Shown: piece after piece, positions 23,101-35,250 of the stretch
How positions within the stretch are numbered: the first letter of the stretch is position 1
Layout of the letters: each line of letters opens with the position of its first letter
Assembly (NCBI GenBank): GCA_029834535.1
Contig: JAQMWT010000260.1
Coordinates: forward strand, 1 to 64,000
Source: Chrysophaeum taylorii
Lineage: Eukaryota > Sar > Pelagophyceae > Pelagomonadales > Pelagomonadaceae
Length of the DNA stretch: 64,000 nucleotides
Direction: 5' to 3'
The notes under the pieces: model-generated
The model's database searches: none
Told to the model about the DNA's origin: nothing
The model's input: the letters and a program-made list of their open reading frames with translations, nothing else
Translations under genes and position numbers: made by a program

Positions 23101-24259
23101 GTGAGAGCGCGCCCGGCGTGCACGTTCGTCTTGGTGTCATACGGGTCATGCTTTCGAGGGGGATGTTCGAGAGGGGAGGTCCTTTCCCGCGGTGTCGGTG
23201 TCGGTGTCGTGTCGTGTCGTTCACAAGGCGCTGAGTGAGGATTACAGGGGTCAACCTTTCAGTAGTGACGTGACAAAGGGTTGTTGAAAGTGCTGGCGTT
23301 CTTTAGCGAAGAAGAGGGAGGCGGCGCTGGACGCCAATGGAACCTCTACACGGACGGACGACCCGCGGGCCCGGGTCTATAACTACGACGTTCAGTGGGA
23401 CAAAAACAACGCGCCTTGTCAGTCAGTCAGTCAGTCAGTCAGTCAGTCAGTCAGTCAGTCAGTCAGTCAACAGGGGGCTTAAACTCGAAGAAAACAATGT
23501 GGACGACAGTCGAACTCCGACTGTTATTAAGGCTAAGGTTGCTAGAAGAAGACACTCCCCTCTGCCTCTGCTGGCTCTTCCCGCCGGCCGCTTATTCTAG
23601 AGTAGGTGCCGACGTCGACGAGACTCCTCGCCAGCACAGCCGCATCGACGACAGACAGCCTTTTCTTCGACGACCGAGGTTCGCAGCTCTCAACGTTGCG
23701 ACTGAAAAGACGCTGCTAGCTTGTTGCAATCAAAGTTAGACGAAACACTCGAGCAAGCCACCGAGCCCCTTCTAATGCTCGCACTCCCTCTGACAACCGT
23801 TGATGACCTTTAAAATGACTTTCCTAAAACCACTCGCGTGCTCACACCACCGCCGCACCTCCCCGCGCTGGCGGCGGTCGCAGACACCTCAGCGTGGCCA
23901 CCCACGTGTGTCTCTCTCGAGCGCTTTAGCCACTCGCTTAGGGCTCAGTCCGTCCGCCAAAAATACGCGACAGTGACCTCTACTTCCGACGACTTTTGCT
24001 CAGACTTGAACCTCTTCACGAGCGCCTTCATCTTGTTTCGCGCTATAAAAACTTCACCTCGTGACCGTGCGCTCGCAACGCGCGCTGGCGACCGTGCAAC
24101 TTCGCGGCTGCTGAGAGAATGAATGACAAGTGTGTACGGATGTAGCGACCGTATACTAGGCACACAAAGCTACGAGTTTTATCGCAAAGTACGGTCACGA
24201 AACCTGGACTGTGATCAGACTTTAGTCACAAAGTTTGATCACACCGAAACATAAGTTTG
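23101..24259. other. Gene-free stretch with a (CAGT)n microsatellite
   Basis: About 13 copies of AGTC occupy 23418-23469. The remainder has no convincing coding signal. Near 24195-24255 are AAGTTTGATCACACC-type words like those in the subterminal zones of the transposon at 5187, possibly another eroded end of that family. Confidence 0.4.
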
Positions 24260-25480
24260 CAGCGTTGTGCATTTACTAAATCAGTTTAGTAATGTAACGA
24301 CCATTACTTAGTAATTCGTTAAGTAAAAAAATCGAGCATTTTTTACAGCCGCCGGGTGGCGCGTAAAGTAGTAAAGGTAAAGGCTGCTGCTGCTCGGGCT
24401 GGAAATTTTTAATTTTATTTATAATCCAGCCCCAGCCTCGTTTAGGGAGCACAACGCAACGATGTGATGAGCGGACTCGCTTGCTCTCTCTTAAAATGGT
24501 TAATCTTCGTGTACTTAATCGTCTCGTCTCCTTTTTCTTCGATGGGAATGAATGAATGAATGAATGAATGAATGAATGATCTCGGACTTCTTGCACTCGA
24601 ACTTCTTGAGGATCGATCGATGTGGCCGTACTTGTTTCGAGTCAAAACTTAATAAATAAACTCCTTGTTCATGCGCAGGGTCACCACGAGCATGTCCAGC
24701 TCCGAGGAGGGTGTTGCAGCACCCTCAGTCATGACGATAAGTTGGCAGCGGAGATGATGCGCTCGCAGAACCAAATCTCAGCAGGCCAGGCCAGGCAGCG
24801 CGCTGATGTTGATTGATTGCCCTTCGAGCCTCGTGCAATGTCTGGAAGGTAGCCGTACTGATGCGCTCGCAGAACCAAATCTCAGCAGGCCAGGCCAGGC
24901 AGCGCGCTGATGTTGATTGATTGCCCTTCGAGCCTCGTGCAATGTCTGGAAGGTAGCCGTACTACCCCCGGTTTTTTGCCTTCCATTCGCGCGAAGAGCT
25001 TGCCGACGACGTCGAGCAACATCATATGTCCAAGAGCTTGGAATCCTGGAGGTGTCGGAGAGAGGTCCTCAGGAAATAATAAATTCCTTGAGCCACTCGC
25101 TCACTCGATGGTGCAAGCGTACTGTGGACCCGCTTCACGAAGACGCGTTCGAACTCCACCTTGAAGTCATCCGGCATCGCCTCCTCCTCCGAATAATTAA
25201 TAATCAGGTTGCTCCTGCTCTTCGGAATGGCTTCGGCCCAGCAGTCGGGCTCGTTGTCGTCATCTGAGTCGGACGCCGGCGCAGTCGCATGAAGGCGTTG
25301 CCGTCCTCCTCCTCACCGTCGTCATTAGTACCACCCTCGATCCCATTCTTGGTGTGGCATGCCATCGGAGGCGACTGACTGCTCCTCTTCGGGACTCGGC
25401 CTGGCCGTCAAGCATGCGGGGGGGTCCGTAACGCAGACATCGCGTCGACAAGACCCCGCGACGTCGCTCAACTCGACTCG
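24260..25480 (-). pseudogene. hAT transposon 3' portion with terminal sequence
   Basis: It starts at a CAGCGTTGTGCATTTACT terminus (24260), a hAT-like CAG-initiated end that also appears at 53228. From about 24650 to 25480 the minus strand encodes hAT C-terminal pieces: an acidic linker (SDDDNEPDCWAEAI, about 25205-25260), DDFKVEFERVFVKR (about 25130-25172), and SSELDMLVVTLRMNKEF (about 24655-24705), the last being the typical hATC end. The non-coding 3' part (24260-24640) contains a (GAAT)n run at 24547-24580. A segment of about 104 bases is duplicated in tandem at about 24756-24963. The 5' half of the transposon is absent and frames are broken. It is the inverted counterpart of 11225-11960. 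Confidence 0.6.
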
Positions 25481-25723
25481 TCGACATGGGTGACGTACCG
25501 ATGTAGTAGTACAATTCGTAATGTAAAAAGAATTCTTGTAGTTATTGGGTTCACGGCGCACAAGACCAAAACAGCAGCAGTCCCAACCTCTGACGGTGTT
25601 GCCTCCTCCAAAAACAATGGACTTCCCGCTAATAAGCTGTTTTGTTGGTACCCAGACTCGATGGAACGCAACATCTGACCCGAACACTTTGCCGCTCGAC
25701 GCTCTCAACCCAAGCTGCTCACC

Positions 25724-26046
25724 TGTGGCAGTAACGCCTGCCACCTGACTTACCCTGATTGTTGTTGCAAAGGGACCTTGCAATTATGGGGGGGGGTGTC
25801 ATCTTGACATCCGCGCTTCCACTGAAGAACCCAATGTACCGGGCATTTTTTGTATTGCTTTTTTTTGCTGTCTTCTTGCTTGATTATATATACCCTCTTT
25901 TGATTGTTCGTGATGGCGTGAGGTGGTTGCGCTGAGATCGAGCGTGTGGGTGGTGGTTTCGCCGGGCGGGTTGTTGGGAGAAAAAAGGGTTGTTGAGGCC
26001 TCGGCGCCAAGAGGGGCGGGTATCTGAGAGAAAAACCACCACTACA
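25724..26046 (+). repeat. 5' LTR of the gypsy element
   Basis: Starts TGTGGCAG, ends ACTACA. It matches 35251-35596 along its full length, apart from insertions near the start and a CTTT microsatellite present only in the 3' copy. It is followed at 26048 by TGGTCTCAGAAA, which resembles the usual primer-binding site for initiator-methionine tRNA (TGGTATCAGA...). Confidence 0.8.
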
Positions 26047-26047
26047 G

Positions 26048-26100
26048 TGGTCTCAGAAACGGCGGCGGGAATCGATAGTCCAACTCCCGGACTATCGATC
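26048..26100 (+). promoter_or_regulatory. Primer-binding site and leader hairpin of the gypsy element
   Basis: The primer-binding-like TGGTCTCAGAAA (26048-26059) is followed by a perfect 11-bp inverted repeat, ATCGATAGTCC / GGACTATCGAT (26071-26081 and 26089-26099), with a 7-nt loop. A strong hairpin directly after the primer site is where dimerisation or packaging signals sit in LTR elements; that role is an inference. Confidence 0.5.
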
Positions 26101-27379
26101 GATCTCCTTGTTTTTCGGCGGCGAGTCGGTTCGGTTCGTAACGGTCGAGTGAGTGCGAAGCCGGCGCATTTTTTTGTGGGTGAAGATCCAGGGGATCACG
26201 GGTACCGCCGCGGGGTTCATTTTACGTGATTCGGGTCGAACGGGGAGCGGACTTGTTCGTTTTGGCAGCATATCGTAAGATCTGAGTAGAACCCAGCGCA
26301 AGCCCTAACCTAGCTCGCGCGAGGCAGACCACCTCCCTGACGGCGAGCGACAGCAGCGGGAAGGCCGTCCATAGTCCTTCACGCGCAAGTCAAATTCTAC
26401 TACCGTAAGTCCAGCGCACCGGTACGCAGTCAGACGGCTGCCGGCAATTGTCGTCTGACGAAAAGGAATACAACAAGCGAGTTGTGAGCGTTCGGATTAG
26501 TCTTATTATCCGGGCAAAAGCGTGGTCATGGCAGAGAGGCCAATGACAACAGAACGACCGCAGTGGTTTCGGGACGCATAGGAGCGTCTGCAACGATTCA
26601 GTGCCTGCAGGGACTCCATTTGCGTCTATTGGAAGAAGAACACCGCTCAGCACGCCCTTTCAACGGCCGGAAGCCGAGGAAAGCGGCATCAGAAGAGAGG
26701 CAAGATCATGTCTGAGAGCCTCGACAGCCCCCCAAGCGTGCGTGATCATCCTTCCGGATCCACGCGCCGGCGAAGGGGGAGCTACGTAGGTTGCGCCAGA
26801 CGCAACTTCAAGACCGGGCGAGCCGACGTTCCCGTGCGCACGACCCTACGAACGTGCGATGACTACTACGGAGTCATCTCGAGCGGAACCCGGACCGTTT
26901 ACAGCGATGCGTGGACCAGAGGAGAGTGCACCTCCTAGGCCACCATTCGCGAATACGAGAGTTCCGCCAGATTTTCGCGTGGATATCGACCCCGAGGAGG
27001 TTCTGCAGACTATCGCCGAACGATTCGAGATGTGCCAGTCGCGCAGCTCGAGCAAGTCCTACGTGAAATTGAGCGCACCCGCCGCGACGCGCAACAACAA
27101 CGCTCAGAAGTGGAGCGGCAGCGGATCGACAACGATCGACTTCGACGAATGGTGGAGGAATCCACGCGGGCGCATGCTCGAGAGGCACGGCCAGCCTCTC
27201 CGGATGCTACGCGTGTTACGCCCGAAGAAGATGACGCTGTATCGGCACTGACCGACGATCAGCCACCGCGAAGTCGACCGGAGCCTACCCCGCAGCATCA
27301 TACTGACCCCGGTTCAGCACGTCCTCGTAACGAAGAAGATATACTTCGGATCAAGAAGGGAGCTGCTGGTATGACTCGT

Positions 27380-28190
27380 ATCACGTTTTCGAATCTCAGT
27401 GGGCAAATTACTAAGGACCGGGAGGAGGTGGACGCGTGGTGGATGCAATTGCGGCGTATGATGGAAGGCAGAATTGACAAACCCTCAATAGCGATGAACG
27501 TGATCTGAGGCGAGTATCAACTCGCGCCCCTATGGAAGCTTATTATCGCAAATGGGAAGCTGAACGATGTGGAAACAATACAAGGATGGGACCATCACAC
27601 TGAAAGAGTTGCGCCAGCATGATGAGGACTGTCTGGATGCTATGCAATAGGCGACGAAGCTTCCTTGTCCACCTCGGGCTACGGTTGAGGAGCTTGAACG
27701 TGAATGGTTCAATTTACGACAAGGGAATTTGCCATTGAATAAGTATATCGCGCGATGGGTGCAGAAATTCGGCCAGTGGAGAGCAATGTCAGGTCGCGAT
27801 ACTGATCCTGCTGCGTTCCGTTCGCACTTCATTGCTGGGCTCAATTCTGAGCGCTTGCGGACGAGCGTCGAACTTGCTCAGGCCTCACCCCATATGAAAT
27901 AAAGCATCTACTCTCACGCTCAATGATGTCATTCAATTGACCATCCAGATCTCCAAGATTTTAGAAGCCAACCCTACTGTCAACATCAAAGAGGCGATTA
28001 AGAAGGAGAAGGAGCGCGCACCACGGATGAGGAGAGAGCAGCAGATGCAGCAGTTGCAGCCAGTACAACGGGTTTGGTTGTGTTCCTGACTCGGGATTTG
28101 GAACCTGGCTACCACAAGGGATAGATACCAATACGCGTCAAGCAATTATGACGTGCCTTAGTTGCGGCCGGCATGGTAGTTTTTACCACG
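27380..28190 (+). pseudogene. gag region of the gypsy element (capsid and zinc knuckle)
   Basis: Capsid-like code lies at about 27380-27890, with WWMQLRRMMEG and LPLNKYIARWVQKFGQWRAM as in retrotransposon gag domains. A zinc-knuckle-like CLSCGRHGSFYHD follows at about 28152-28190. The upstream 26.5-27.4 kb part is a Gln/Arg/Glu-rich, probably coiled-coil N-terminus. It is a fossil and belongs to the element at 25724-35596. Confidence 0.65.
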
Positions 28191-29129
28191 ACAACGGTGT
28201 GCCGGACAATCCCTCGAGGAAGGGACGTGCTGCTCAGACGTTGACGATTGCGGGTTTTCCAGCGACGCCAGAGGGACAGGAGCAATACCGACGGGCGCTT
28301 TTAGCTGCAGCAGGACAGGCTTCGGTGACTCAGCAAGCGCCGCGCGTTGTACAACAGCCGCAGGTGGTCTACACGGCAGCACAGGTGCTGGGTGCAGGTC
28401 AACACCAGTTGGTTGCAGGCACTCAACAGCGTTTGGTTGCAGGCACTCAACAGCAGGTGATCCGAAGGCAGCCCGCAGTGCAGCGGACCGCTCAGACCTC
28501 GGTGCGCCTGGAGGATTTGACTACGGCTCTCAACACGATGAACTTGATTCGTCAAGCACGGCAGACGGCTCCAACGGTTGGAGGGCAACAGCCGCAGAGA
28601 GCAAACCCCCTAGCCAGCGCAATGATGGTGTCGCCGCTCAGTGGTTTGAAGTGCTTGGTGAAGACCAGGATGACGCTAAGCGAGCGGACTACTGTACTGT
28701 GCAGTATTATGAGCTCATGGAGGGTAACGTGAATGACGGTGACGATGACGATGGTGGAGGCGATGATGATAGCTTCTCTGCAGAAGGCTATTCCCCTGGT
28801 GACCCCATGGAACCTCCTTCCTTTTTGGTCATCACTGAAGATGCGTGGGTGGAGGAGCAGGAGCAAAGTACCGAAGTGACCCGAGTTGCACCCAGAGTTC
28901 CCGCGGAAGACGAAGATAATCGTGACGGATTGGGATATACGATTGTTCGTGTGGGACAAGATACCTTGGTTGCTATGGATATAGTGCCACCGAGGGACGA
29001 CTGCGCCGAGCGTTACGCCGCTCACCCTTCCATCTCTTCGGATTTCGAGAGTTTCTGCCCTCAGACTGCGTTGAATACCACTCAGGATCCCGACCATCGT
29101 GAAAATAAAGCCGTGAGGTACGATGGCAC

Positions 29130-29530
29130 GAGATCCGCCTCTTTGACGTATGTGCGTGTGGCTGTCTCTTCGCTAGATGGTTCGAAATATTCCATCATCG
29201 CTGCCGGTTTGGATGGCATGGCTGATTCCCCCTACATCGAACACCGCTTGTATCGCAAACTTGATCATGACGGCAAAATCATCTATCGTCAGCCCCTCCC
29301 TACGATTCGTACTCTGAATGGGTCAGGAGGTTCGGGAGCTGCTATTCGAGAATGGGTCATTCTCCGGATCTCTTTGGTGCCAACGACATCCATACTGCTC
29401 ATGTTCTTTGTTGGTCAAACTAATGGGCAGTTACTATTAGGAGCACGAGAATTACGACTCTTGGGTACGATTGTGGATTGTGCAACAAAAAGAGCTATTT
29501 TTCGGCGTTCTGAAGTGACCATCGGAGTTC
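29130..29530 (+). pseudogene. Aspartic protease region of the gypsy element
   Basis: Code resembling a retropepsin of gypsy elements: an IIAAGLDGMADSPYI stretch near 29190-29240, at the place of the active-site loop, and QLLLGARELRLLGTIVD near 29430-29480, matching the conserved C-terminal block (LLG, then a hydrophobic D). It is carried in an open frame that starts around 28651 with an acidic Asp/Glu-rich lead-in. Identification is by position and pattern and is moderately sure. Confidence 0.55.
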
Positions 29531-30244
29531 TCGAGAATCGGACTTCTGCCTCGCCACAAGACCAGCATGGAGTTGTGCTTTACAATGATGCATTCGATGC
29601 GACTCCGCAGGTAGTGCAGATGTTCCAGACAGCTAAGCTCGCTATACAATACGGGAATATCCAAACTTGGACGCCAGTTGGTAAACCGTGGAGTTATGAC
29701 AGTCTGCTGCGCTCTATTCGTGCCAGAGCGAATCACCATCATGCTCATCGCGGTGATCAGACTGCTGGAAAAGCGGAAGACCAACTTGAATGCCCTGCAG
29801 ACGAGGAAGATATCATCCCTCATGTCGCGTACGTGACGAGTACTCGATTTCTTGTTCCAAGCCAACCGTACTTCTTGGAGATGGAGTGCGATGTGCCGCT
29901 GGAAACTGGTCAAGTATTCCGACCTCATCGGTAACTCCTCCCAGATCACCGCCTCGTACCTGGCTCCTATTCATCGTATTGCTCCGACTTGCCCAACGAA
30001 GTTCGTGTGGCCGTGGAGCACATTGGTGAAGAACCCATTGGTATCGACCCCGAAGTCCCGGTGGTCGAAGGCGAGATCATGCCGCATGAAGGATGTGTCA
30101 ACATGCAGCTAGAAGCCATTGAGGACGTTTGTCATGCGACTCTCACGGCTGCTGTTGACGAGAATGAAGACGAGGAGGATGTCTTGAGTGACAGACCTCC
30201 TCCTCGGCCACCTCCAGATGAAGAAGTGAAAAAAAACACCAGAA

Positions 30245-31540
30245 ATGGAGATGGAGGCGACCGCTAAGGAGCTGCTATCTAAGCACGCCTCCTTGGTTTG
30301 GATACCCATCACCTACACCTTTGTCGTCGTCTACTTTGCTGGCGCTGGAGGATCAACGTTGGGTATCTGGCGATGCAATGAGCTATATGGCAGTTCATTT
30401 CGCATTGTCCTGGCTTTGGATGCTTGTCCTCAAGCCCGAGCCACCTTTGAGCTCAATTTTCCGAAGATTCCCTATGTTTTGCATGAGCTGGGGAAATCTC
30501 ATCGTCGTACATACGACTTGGTGTTGTCATATTTACATTCAGATTTTTGGAAGCATTCTTCTTATTTTCACGCAAGTCCGCCGTGTATCTATGGGTCGAC
30601 TGCCAATTTGCACTACAGGGACGCACGCAAGGGCGCTACTATTACTTCTTGGGTCCTGCGTCATTTCCGCAACGCACCTTATGTAATTGGACGATGGACG
30701 CTCGAGGAGGAACCATCAGTGATCCCTTTTGTGCATCACCAATATGATGTGCCGCGCATTGTCGATTTCTATAGTATCACACCAGAGTTGCTGTGCTCGC
30801 GCACGCGCCTACTTGCGTGCATTGTTCGCTTGAACCTGCCGCTATTATCGCGTGTACCACCGAATTTAAGGGACCGTTTTGGCCCAGCGTTGGGATTTAC
30901 AGGTGGTCACCCGCTCATTATAGTGAACAGTTTCTCATCTACGCGCCCGGCTATCGGCCCTGCCTTCACGGTGACGCGCAACAAATTGCAGATGGGACCT
31001 CATTTCTCGAACACCCGTCCACTCACGTTGCAGATGCACCAGGAAATTATGACCGTTCCTGCTACGTGGCAATGGGGTGAGAAAGTTTCAGAGACAGCAG
31101 CTATGAAGATGCTTGGCAGTATGGTGCCACCCGCGACTATGACGCGGATCGCGCTAGCAGTGCACAATTCGTTTGACCCTTCACTTCGAAATTTGGGTAA
31201 GTTGCGGAATATTGCGACGACTACGATAGCCCAACCCGATCACCATATTTTACGGTTTTTGCCTTTTGCTGTCGAGTCGCGCATTCCAACGCTCGACCCT
31301 GCCACTCGAAGTGTGTCATGGATCTCGCCCGATGACCTCTACTCTCCTGCGAGTCCTGCACCATCAGCTGCTGCCCCCGCCACCCCGCCACCACCTTCGG
31401 TTACATCGCCTGGGACGGCTCAATCTTTTGCAGGGGGCACCGTCGCCGCTGCTGTTATGCAGAGCAACCAAGCCGAACAACCAGCCCTCCGCAACTGCTG
31501 GAGAAGAAGGCACCGCGAAGGAGCGACCTGCGTATTTTGA
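30245..31540 (+). CDS. Cytosine-C5 DNA methyltransferase carried by the gypsy element
   Basis: An open frame of 431 codons. Residues 28-310 show the ordered motifs of C5 methyltransferases. Motif I is YFAGAGGSTLG (30332-30364, SAM binding). Motif II is ALDACPQARATFELNFP. Motif IV is the catalytic SPPC loop at residues 111-114 (30575-30586). Motif VIII is SRTRLLACIV. A TFTVTR-like recognition segment near residues 240-246 comes before RPLTLQ (motif IX) and MLGSMVPPATMTRIA (motif X, about 31109-31153). The last 80 residues are proline/alanine-rich linker leading toward the RT. The expected activity is transfer of a methyl group from SAM to cytosine C5 in DNA. It probably acts on host chromatin or on the element's own copies; that is inferred. 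Host DNMTs are nuclear and usually larger. Confidence 0.85.
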   Translation: MEMEATAKELLSKHASLVWIPITYTFVVVYFAGAGGSTLGIWRCNELYGSSFRIVLALDACPQARATFELNFPKIPYVLHELGKSHRRTYDLVLSYLHSDFWKHSSYFHASPPCIYGSTANLHYRDARKGATITSWVLRHFRNAPYVIGRWTLEEEPSVIPFVHHQYDVPRIVDFYSITPELLCSRTRLLACIVRLNLPLLSRVPPNLRDRFGPALGFTGGHPLIIVNSFSSTRPAIGPAFTVTRNKLQMGPHFSNTRPLTLQMHQEIMTVPATWQWGEKVSETAAMKMLGSMVPPATMTRIALAVHNSFDPSLRNLGKLRNIATTTIAQPDHHILRFLPFAVESRIPTLDPATRSVSWISPDDLYSPASPAPSAAAPATPPPPSVTSPGTAQSFAGGTVAAAVMQSNQAEQPALRNCWRRRHREGATCVF

Positions 31541-31649
31541 TAAGTACGACGTTCCGTGGGCGAACGCGCCTCACGACGAACATGGTCAACCTTTACCGGT
31601 GATGCCTCCTCATTTAGCGGATCAGGAGAGCATGCAGGTCATCCCTCCG

Positions 31650-33010
31650 ACCGTCGCGCAGGTCGAAGAGGTGATGACTGAATTGGGTATTACAGAGCAT
31701 CCTGCTTTAGATGACGAGGAGAAGCTGATGATGAAGCATCTAATCTCGTATTCGTGGGCATTTTTCGATGATGTGATGAGACCTGTTGATTCACCTGAAG
31801 TGACGCTCCGGTTCAAAGAAGAGAACCCGACTCCCGTCAAACTCTCGCCATATTGGTTGTCGAAAGAAAAGATTGGATGTTTGCGGATGCAGATTGAAGA
31901 ATGGACCCGAGACGGAGTTATTCGTCCTGCGAATTCTCCATGGGGTTTTCCTATTTTGATGTTGCCTAAGAAAGGCGCTGAGACTGGCACTTCCAATACT
32001 TACAGGGCAGCTGTCGACCTACGGCGCCTCAACACATTGCTCAAGGATGATAGCTGGCCGAGTGTGAGCATGGCTGGCGCGTTGATGTTTCTCATCGACA
32101 AGTTCTGTCGTTCCAGTTCGGATATTCGTTGGGGCTATCACAATTTACGATTGTCGCTAGATGCACAAGATGTGGTCACCTTCACTCGTCCTCTGGGAGC
32201 GTACAGCTACATGCGTCTACCTTTGGGAGTCAAACCAGCCGGACGTTTGTTTTGCAAGCAGTTGAACACTGACTTGTCTCGAAATGGCTATATCGTGATC
32301 TCGCGGCATATATCGACGATATTCTCGCCGGTCACGCGGATACAAAGAATCACTTGCAGTGCCTTGTGCAAGTTATTCCCCATCTCGCCTTGAAGGGGTT
32401 CAGCGCCAAGATCAAGAAGATTCATTTTATGCAAGAAGTCATTGAGTTTGTGGGTCATTTATCTACCCCGAGCGGACTTCTCCCATCACCGAGGTCTTTA
32501 GAAGCCATCAGACACATGCCAATTCCTGGCACTTTGTCGGATGCTGACCCTAAGAAGCAAGTGCAGTCTTTCCTTGGAATGGGGAGTTTTTGCCGGCGTT
32601 ATGTAAGGAATTTTGCGAAAGTTGCAGAGCCATTAAGACAACTGACGTTGCCGGACGTGAAATTCAAGTGGACGAAAGAGTGTCAGGAAGCTTGGGATGC
32701 CATCATCGAGGCTATTGTCACTTCGAAGGGTGTCTAACATCCTAATTACTCGTTGCCTTTCTACATTCGAACTGATGCTTCCGCGCATGGGTTGGGTGCT
32801 TACCTATTTCAAAAAGTACCAGTCGTTGACGACGATGGAAGAGAAAGAATAGAAGAGAGAGTTATTGAGAACTGGAGTCGAACCGTGCCTAAGTCGATGA
32901 GGAAGTATGATCCTCGGCGCTTGGAACTCCTCGCAGTACTCTCCGCTCTTGAAAATTTCCGATTTTATATCGAAGGTCATCATCAGACGAAGTTAGAGAC
33001 GGATCATCGT
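31650..33010 (+). pseudogene. Reverse transcriptase and RNase H of the gypsy element
   Basis: RT blocks run in order from about 31840: LSPYWLSKEKIGCLRMQIEE, GVIRPANSPWGFPILMLPKK, a YRAAVDLRRLN block (about 32000-32035), DIRWGYHNLRL, and SYMRLPLGVKPAGRLFCKQL (about 32205-32270), the latter matching the conserved FGL-AP-FQ block. RNase H follows with FYIRTDASAHGLGAYLFQ (about 32758-32815) and LETDHRNLTF (about 32995-33020). The order RT then RNase H before integrase is that of Ty3/gypsy. Fossil. Confidence 0.8.
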
Positions 33011-33549
33011 AATTTAACGTTTTCTGCGGGATTCGAATCATACGTCTGGACGGTTAGCACGATGTGCTATGCGGCTTGCTGCGTTCGACCGGGAGCTAGG
33101 ATACAAACCTGGAAGCTCCCCTGGCATGCGTATTCCGGATTGTCTGTCGCGCAACCCTATCGACAAATTGATCGAGAAAGATGAAGACGGGGAACCGATC
33201 AATGAAGCTTTTTTGATTTTCCAAGAAATCCCCACCGATGTACCTGGCACAGCTTGTTTCACGTTCTCTTCGGTGACGATGCCTACACCGACGGACAGCG
33301 GACCCACCGCAGCTATGGTAGCAGTCAGTACGCGACACAACGTACAACCGCCTCAATTCTCGTACGAGTCTGAGCCAGTTGACTCCGTCGAACGTCTTCC
33401 TTTTGCGGATCGAGCGGAGGATGAGATCACTCTCGATGAGATAGCGAAAGAACAAGCTGAAGATGACACATGCAAGCGCATCAGACGAAATCTCGTGATT
33501 CTGAACAGAAAGATCAAGACGAGCAATCATTCGTACCTTGTATGAAGTT

Positions 33550-34700
33550 GATAACAACGTGTTGTTGTATAAGGTCGATGATTCGGATTCTCAACGTCTT
33601 GTTGTGGTCCTTCAGTCTATGCGAAAGCGTGTGATCGCCATGCATCACGGTGGATTGTTCGGAGGCCATGTAGGACGAGACTCCACAGCGAATCAAATCT
33701 TATAACGGTATTGGTGGCCAAACGTACGTCTCATCGTCAGTTAATAATGAGTTCGTCAATGCCTGCACATTATTTGCCAGAAGATTCGATCCACCATGCC
33801 TAGGCGTTATGGCTTGCTCTGTCAACCGAATCGCGTCGGAGATTGCTATGTCCCAGGTATGGATCTGATTGGACCTCTGCGAGGCGCAGACCTGCAAACG
33901 TACACACTCGCAACGTACGATGCAGCATCGCATTTCTTGAAATTAAAGCTCTGATCGACACAAAACATGACTATTCCATTTTGAAAACGCGTTTTTGGAC
34001 AAGATTTTACTTGAGGGATGTCGTCTCCCACGGTGGTGGTGCATAGTCACGGATAATGGAAATGAGAGTTCGCGAAACAGGTAATTTATTTCGCACGTTT
34101 GTTCGTCAATTCAACGCACGTTATCGTACTACTACCCTTCCGTATCACCCTCAGAGTAAGTAACCACACTGAACGTGTCAACCGATTTATCAAAGCCTTC
34201 TTGCGAGCTGCGATCGATGAACCGCTGACAGCCAGATTGGTCGAATTTCATCCCATACGTGGCATTTATGTACAATAGGATGTACATTCCGGGAAGAACG
34301 AAGATTTTTTACCTTTCATGATGCGTACTGGCAAGCAACCCATGTTACCGCCCGATTACAATTCTTTTGAGTGAAGAGCGTGATCTACACCGCAATCACG
34401 TCATCAGATTTTGATGGACTTTAAGAACAAGTTTGAATTTTATAATCGATTCGTTACACGAGCTCACCGCAAAGCACAGGAGAGTCAAAAAAACTCAACT
34501 ATGATGCCCACCAAATTGACATCCAGTTTTTTTTTGTCCAGGTGATTAATTATGTTCGTGCCTAAGACGCGCCACAAGCTACATCCCATTTGGCGCGGGC
34601 CTTACGTAGTAGTTACCAGAAAGATCTCTCCCGTCGTTTACGAAATTCAGGACGTCAACAACGATGATATGCTGATTCGGTTGTAGTATCTGTACAAGCA
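33550..34700 (+). pseudogene. Integrase region of the gypsy element
   Basis: The zinc-binding HHCC start is suggested by AMHHGGLFGGHVGRDST (about 33640-33690). The core begins with MDLIGPLRGADLQTYTLATY (about 33860-33920). The C-terminal module KLHPIWRGPYVVV (about 34577-34615) matches the GPY/F motif common in gypsy integrases. Fossil. Confidence 0.65.
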
Positions 34701-35250
34701 ACAGATTTGTGCCTTCTTTGAAAGTGCCAACCATCGACATTTCTTCAGCCCCTCTGCATTTACCTTCAGGCCGTTTCTAACGTGGTAAGTTCGTGATTTT
34801 TTTCAGGGTGAAAGGACGATCCAACGCGTGGAAGAAGCGTATCTATGATGGTGCCGAAGTCTACGAAGAAGAATACGATCAAGACAATGATACAGTTGCG
34901 CTTCACTACTATACCGATTTGGGACCGCGCGATCGATGATCCTCGTGTTTGTTTTTGATCCTACACTAAGCCTCTGGCTGAGCGACGTTTAAGACCAGAA
35001 TACAAAGACGGAGGTAGCTTCACACGCCTACGACGACCAAACATGGAGGGCTGTGAACCCTGTGTGACTGATTTTCGCCGGGATGAAATCGACGTCCTCG
35101 TCACTAACTTGAGCCTCCACAGCAACAAAGTTCCTGCTGCTGATGTAGCTGACCGAGCTTATCGTGTACCATTCGTGAGCGTGTGGACCTTCGTCCGTCA
35201 CCCTTCAAGTCGAGGACAACTTCATCATCTCAAGTAGGGGGCTCCTCTCC

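Noticed and set aside
25797-26046. A shorter gypsy LTR starting at TGTCATCTTGACA after a G run
   Set aside because: Similarity between the two LTRs extends further upstream, to TGTGGCAG at 25724 and 35251, directly after a purine-rich tract, so the longer LTR is preferred.
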